DNA of 21,609 bases, from positions 2,540,642 through 2,562,250 of the forward strand of contig BFEA01000168.1 in NCBI GenBank assembly GCA_003427395.1, written 5' to 3'. Positions 17,431 through 21,609 of the stretch are shown here, piece by piece. The number at the start of each line of letters is the position of its first letter. The stretch's first letter is position 1. Under the pieces are notes generated by a model. The model did not search any database. It saw only the letters and a program-made list of their open reading frames with translations, and was not told where the DNA came from. The position numbers were made by a program, and so were the translations under genes. Source of the stretch: Chara braunii (Eukaryota; Streptophyta; Charophyceae; Charales; Characeae).

Positions 17431-18882
17431 CTAAAATAGCTCCACAGCCAGATGGCTCTTCTCAAGGCAGGGGGTACAAATCCACGCAACCGAGCCGGTG
17501 TCTCTGTACTTCACTCTTGTGAGGCCAAATCTTTCCCGTATGATCTCAGTTGCCCCACCTTCCAGGATTCCCTCCAGCCAGTCCATCGCTTTCTGACGCT
17601 TCACACCATCTTCCGGACCATCATCCTTGAACATATCCTTTCCAACGTTATTCATTCTCCGCTTGAGGTCTTCCAGGTCCACAAATTCCAGACCAGCGTT
17701 CCCCACTGTTCCGATCACAAAGCTTGTCCAGTTCGCCAAATCGCCCAAGTCCGGCACAAGCTGATAAATGCCCATGGAAATTGCACAGCCGGTTTTCAAC
17801 AGCACAGTCACAGCGAGAATTGTCCACTTGAAGAGAGTCCACAAATGCCGCCTCTCCTCGTTCCGAAAACACAACCTCTTCCCCTCCTGGCCATCTACAA
17901 CATGGCAGCGGTCTTTGGATTCGCACATGAGATGCAGCTCTACTGGCTTCAAGCCAATCAGAAAACTCAGCTTCTGGCGAAAGCCAGGTTTCCTCTCCGT
18001 GATGTAAACACGATGAGGGAGGCGATGACTGTGCTGCTCAATGGCGAAAATGGAAATGCTAGACAGGGCATTGCAGAGTCTTGTAAACGCATTACTCTGC
18101 TCCTTCCTCAGATTCTTCACTTCTTCTTTCAGCTCACCGATGAACCGGAAATTTCGGTCAACTCTTTCAGCAAGATAGCGAACACCCCTCGTCACCAAAT
18201 CGCCCAACTCTTGAATGTTGCCTGTGGGCTGTTCACATTCAAAAGGTGCCTCAGAATGGTCATCGAAGCTAGCAGTGCTGTCTTTGCAAACAGATTCTCG
18301 CCGTCTTTGTCCCGAGCTCCCCTCGACTACGTCGAAGCTGTCACAAACTTTGTGAAGCTCATGCTTCGTAATGGATAGGTGTCTCTCCAGTGTTTTCGGT
18401 CTGATCAGCATCATAGGATCATCACACGATTGTGGAACAATTTCCTGGCCCTTCTCATCGCAAATGGAAGGCCAGGAATGATTGCAATTATATCCCTCCC
18501 TCTCCACCGCCTCCATCTCCTCGATCAGTTTTTCTTCTGTGACAGTCTGATCGACACTCCGGTACCTGCGTGGAACAATTGGAGACGTTGTCAAACAGCG
18601 GGGACGCAGAATTTTCGTCACCAGATCCACACCTGGGAGACCAGTCGGCTCGCTGCAAAGTTGGTAGATGGCTCTCAAGATGTTCTCGTCAACCCATTTG
18701 GCTGCTTCTTCAACAGAAACTCCGGGCGACGATACCATAACGTCAATCCAATCGTCATGGATTCCCCCAAACTCCACATAGATCGCGTAGCCATTGTAAA
18801 ATATGTAAGAAAGGTCCTTCTTGCAGTTGTAAACACCCTTGTCGTGGAATTTCTCATGGAAGCGCACCTGCAGGTTCGGCAT
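17431..18882 (-). CDS. ROCO-like protein, C-terminal region (partial gene)
   Basis: This open frame of up to 483 residues is the only non-transposon coding candidate. From memory of family patterns it resembles the C-terminal region of large plant/algal ROCO-type (LRR-Roc-COR) proteins: YNCKKDLSYIFYNGYAIYVEFGG with WIDVMV (18-50), GVDLVTKILRPRC (84-96), VELHLMCE followed by CHVVDGQEGK (314-335), and FGLTRVKYRDTGSVAWIC (452-469). Residues ~223-270 look coiled-coil forming, and 347-376 is a hydrophobic stretch that may be membrane-associated. No GTPase or kinase motif is present, so the catalytic part would lie in upstream exons beyond 18882. A cctgcag acceptor ends at 18868, so the exon may begin at Val6 (18867) and the apparent start Met may be intronic. 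The family call needs a homology search. The long antisense frame at 17452-18378 is a shadow. Confidence 0.55.
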   Translation of the reverse strand: MPNLQVRFHEKFHDKGVYNCKKDLSYIFYNGYAIYVEFGGIHDDWIDVMVSSPGVSVEEAAKWVDENILRAIYQLCSEPTGLPGVDLVTKILRPRCLTTSPIVPRRYRSVDQTVTEEKLIEEMEAVEREGYNCNHSWPSICDEKGQEIVPQSCDDPMMLIRPKTLERHLSITKHELHKVCDSFDVVEGSSGQRRRESVCKDSTASFDDHSEAPFECEQPTGNIQELGDLVTRGVRYLAERVDRNFRFIGELKEEVKNLRKEQSNAFTRLCNALSSISIFAIEQHSHRLPHRVYITERKPGFRQKLSFLIGLKPVELHLMCESKDRCHVVDGQEGKRLCFRNEERRHLWTLFKWTILAVTVLLKTGCAISMGIYQLVPDLGDLANWTSFVIGTVGNAGLEFVDLEDLKRRMNNVGKDMFKDDGPEDGVKRQKAMDWLEGILEGGATEIIRERFGLTRVKYRDTGSVAWICTPCLEKSHLAVELF

Positions 18883-18944
18883 AAGACAAATCCAGAGTTG
18901 TAAGTCTGAATTGATTGTACTGCCTGTGCACGGATGTGCTGCAA

Positions 18945-19359
18945 CCCATATGGTGCAAGCCTACGAGGTGTACCAGGGCAAAGAATGTGGGACGCAGTGT
19001 CTGATCACAGTCAGTATGGCCTACCACTAATTGGTGATGTACACGCATATGTCCTTGGGTTTGCGACACATTTGTCACCAGGACGGCAAGAGTGGGTTTT
19101 CAGGATGCTCATTCTACATAAATTGCAGTGCATTCCTAGTCTCAGACTTTCCAGATGGTACCCCTCACTTGCAGGCTGCGTCCAGGCTTCTATGCATCCA
19201 CAATGTTCGCTGACTTTCCTGGGCAAGGTACATTGGGACTGATTGTACACAGTAGACTAAACCCATGGGCCTAAGTAATTTACCTTTGGGGGAAGTTTGG
19301 GACGGGTACTATGGTACAATGGACTTGGGACTGACTTGGGACACTGCTACTCGTGAAGT

Positions 19360-19360
<1 letters not shown>
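18945..19360. other. Non-coding stretch, possible upstream intron
   Basis: No supported exon. If the ROCO-like frame is a last coding exon, this is probably intron sequence of that gene. Confidence 0.3.
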
Positions 19361-19448
<88 letters not shown>

Positions 19449-19449
19449 N

Positions 19450-19527
<78 letters not shown>
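19361..19527. repeat. (CT)n(CA)n(CT)n(CA)n compound microsatellite
   Basis: CT to 19427, CA to 19448, one N at 19449, then CT to 19493 and CA to 19527. The doubled CT-CA block with an N at the joint may be an assembly artefact. Confidence 0.95.
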
Positions 19528-19528
<1 letters not shown>

Positions 19529-19670
19529 TTCAAGGTCAACATAGAATGAATCGAGAAAGATCCGTTCAGCGTGTTCAATCTAGTGACCATGCGGTCACCA
19601 GGCGTGTCAATCTTTTTTTTTGAAGAACTGTACCTTGAGTGCACACATGAGCACAATATATATGTATATA

Positions 19671-20019
19671 ACTCCGACGAAACAGTTTGTCACAGCCCCT
19701 CGTTTGTTGTCCTCTTCTCCCTCTCTGCCTACGGTTTACAGGGCAGTTCTGACGATATATATATATATCGTCAATATATATATATATATGTATATATCGT
19801 CACAAATAGAACTGCCCGGTAAAACCGTAGGCACAGAGAGAGAAGAGGACAACAAACGAGGGGCTGTGACAAACTGTTTCGTCGGAGTTTCACCGACTCG
19901 TCAGTATATATATATATCGTCACAAACAGAACTGCCCGGTAAACCGTAGGCAGAGAGGGAGAAGAGGACAACAAACGAGGGGCTTTGACAAACTGTTTCG
20001 TCGGAGTTTCACCGACTCA
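19671..20019. repeat. Foldback repeat with tandemly duplicated right arm
   Basis: A left arm (19671-19754, starting actccgacgaaacagtttgt) is the reverse complement of 19797-19890. The right arm plus a gtttcaccgactc extension is then repeated directly about 120 bp on (about 19917-20019). (TA)n blocks with tcgtca lie between the arms. The copies differ by scattered substitutions and 1-nt indels. No coding capacity. Confidence 0.8.
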
Positions 20020-20102
20020 TAAGGAGGCTGAACCCTCAACAGTCTGCAGAATCCCCTCACTGATTACACTGTAAGTGATAATCCACCTTAACCAAAATCA
20101 AA

Positions 20103-20215
20103 GTATATATATCGTCAAATAGATATATTATATATATATATCGTCAAATAGTATATATATATATCGTCGCAAATAGATATATGTATATATATATATATAG
20201 AGAGAGAGAGAGAAC
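20103..20215. repeat. (TA)n-TCGTC(A) composite array and (AG)n
   Basis: Blocks of atatat are separated by the tcgtcaaatag motif (three occurrences) and end in agagagagagag at about 20200-20212. The same tatatcgtca word bounds the foldback at 19671-20019. Confidence 0.75.
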
Positions 20216-20920
20216 CAGTCCCGACTACACAAACTTAAGTTATTATTGAACTTCACATGGCAGAAGAGGCAACCTTTAAACATCCATGGTACCAGTAGGG
20301 TGGTATATGGAAAATTTGGTACCAAGAGTCCAAATGACCAGAAGTACTGGGATTTGGAGTTCCACCTGAAGGGGCCAGCTTGGGGCATATGGAACAGACA
20401 AAGGGCCCAATCCATATCTGTCTGCTGTCTCGATGGCACGTCACTATGCCCCTCTGTTTTATGGCCATATAGAGAAATACGGAATCTTTAAAGGGCATCA
20501 TCGCACATATTTTACCTTTTATTGTTGCTAGCCTTTTCTTTTTTTCAGAACTGAACATGTTATGTCGGGCATTTCCTTTGCTTTTTTTTGTTTTTTTAAC
20601 CTCCCGCAGGGCCCATGATGTCCCGAAGAAAGTTTCTTTTACTCGTTTCCCAGCCTTTTCCAATAGAGAACATCTCACACTGTCAGGGGAAAAAAAGGAT
20701 CTCCGGGCATACTTACACTAGGACGTTTTCTACTTAACTCTGAACGTGATTGCAGCCAGATTCATCCAAGTCCGGTTGTAATTGCAGTCAGGTACATTTA
20801 AGAAAGTGCTACTATGAGTATGCCCTGAAAGAGGCAGACATAGGAAAATTGCCCCAAACAGTAACAGGGACCCTGTCTGTGCGTGTTAACTGTGCCCAGC
20901 TTCAGACCCCAGGTCCAACA
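20216..20920. other. Non-coding stretch, nothing recognised
   Basis: Short frames on both strands without motifs. Confidence 0.35.
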
Positions 20921-20923
20921 AAA

Positions 20924-20995
20924 GAGTGTGTGTGCATGTGTGTGCGTGTGTGTGCGTGTGTGTGTGTGACAGCATGTGTGACAGTGTGCATGTAG
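20924..20995. repeat. Imperfect (GT)n tract, left of foldback
   Basis: GT repeats interrupted by gcatg, gcg and gacag. Confidence 0.85.
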
Positions 20996-21000
20996 GAACT

Positions 21001-21391
21001 ACCATTTCGTCAAAATCATGACAAGATGGACGTTTTTTATTTTTTGAACGAAATTGAAACTAAAATCATGACAAAATGGACATTTTTAAATGATTTTTTA
21101 TTTTTTGAACGAAATTGAAACTAAGTTTTTTCAACTTTTTCGGCCGAAAACTTGCTGCTCTTGAGGGTCCGGCGTTCGTAAAACGCTGGACCCCCTGTAT
21201 GTTTGTGGGCCTAGCTTGAGACCAGATACATCCAGGTGGTCCCCCTTGGATGTATCTGGCCTCAAGCGTTCTAAAAACGCAGGACCCTCAGAAGCAGCAA
21301 AATTTAGACGAGTTTTCGGCCAAAAGAGTTGAAAAAACTCAGTTTCAATTGCGTTCAAAAAATAGAAAAATGTCCATTTTGACGAAATGGT
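21001..21391. mobile_element. 391-bp foldback element inside (GT)n DNA
   Basis: The ends accatttcgtcaaaat (21001-21016) and attttgacgaaatggt (21376-21391) are perfect 16-bp inverted repeats. Homology between the arms continues inward through gaacg-aattgaaact, gttttttcaact, ggccgaaaact and gagggtcc to gatacatcc (about 21225-21233), which pairs with ggatgtatc across a ~14-nt centre. The left arm is longer because it holds an internal ~55-bp tandem duplication (aatcatgacaa-atggac... at 21013 and 21064). No open frame and no clear target duplication. Confidence 0.75.
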
Positions 21392-21433
21392 TGTTTGTGT
21401 GTGCGTGTGTGTGTGATGGTGTGCGTGTGTGCG

Positions 21434-21473
<40 letters not shown>

Positions 21474-21609
21474 AGAATTTCCCTGCAACAGCCCCAATTC
21501 CACGCAGATGAATAGGTTCAGAATCAAAGCAGTCTTTGTCCTATTGCAGACAACGAGTGTGTGTGTGTGTGTGTTCATGTGTGTGTGTGTGTGACAGTAT
21601 GTGTGTGTG
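21392..21609. repeat. (GT)n tracts to window end
   Basis: Imperfect GT repeats lie at about 21392-21470 and 21557-21609, separated by about 85 bases of unique sequence. The second runs off the window. Confidence 0.9.

Noticed and set aside
17452-18378. 308-residue open frame on the plus strand
   Set aside because: It is exactly antisense to the ROCO-like frame, which has family-like motifs. The antisense product has none.
19361-19527. Repeating CT/CA blocks as a CRISPR-like array
   Set aside because: They are simple dinucleotide repeats without spacers.

Overview
This is eukaryotic nuclear DNA. It has no operons, it is rich in microsatellites and foldback elements, it contains an assembly gap, and its only long open frames belong to a LINE retrotransposon and to one single-copy gene piece. 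The LINE has an L1-type endonuclease, a reverse transcriptase with a C-terminal zf-RVT zinc-binding region, and an ORF1 that starts with a DUF4283-like domain and a zinc knuckle. Those traits are typical of plant-lineage LINEs. Together with the ROCO-like gene piece and the dense repeats they suggest a streptophyte. My guess is a charophyte alga of the Chara type, but the species is inference.

Layout. 1-2140: repeat-rich non-coding DNA with a short ~21-bp array, two tandem duplications, a candidate tRNA-derived SINE head, a decayed foldback MITE and an intact one. 2143-about 9152: one LINE insertion whose 5' part (ORF1, endonuclease, first half of the reverse transcriptase) is on the minus strand and whose 3' part (second half of the reverse transcriptase, zinc region, 3' UTR) is on the plus strand. 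9153-10046: a (CA)n tail, a T-rich tract, a 20-bp minisatellite, a 49-50-bp tandem repeat and a long T run. 10197-10713: a 375-base N gap enclosed by inverted repeats. 10823-11249: a 427-bp element with 19-bp perfect terminal inverted repeats. 11250-14980: mostly non-coding, with simple repeats and a hairpin. 14985-15089: a second intact copy of the foldback MITE. 15090-17430: non-coding with small repeats. 17431-18882: a minus-strand open frame resembling the C-terminal region of plant/algal ROCO-type proteins, probably a last coding exon. 18945-21609: microsatellites and two large foldback elements.

The main result is the structure of the LINE. The two halves meet at reverse transcriptase motif A. 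A 37-bp piece of motif A is present at both breakpoints, the inverted half ends close to the element's 5' end, and an 8-bp flanking repeat (acagtcgt) lies on both sides. This is the expected product of twin priming during target-primed reverse transcription. The target bottom strand would offer a T8 primer to the poly(A) tail, and the top-strand end AGTCGT matches the internal priming site at 5 of 6 bases. The frames are almost undamaged (one 1-nt deletion), so the insertion is probably young. Everything else is repeat biology plus one gene piece. I see no operon-like system and no CRISPR array.
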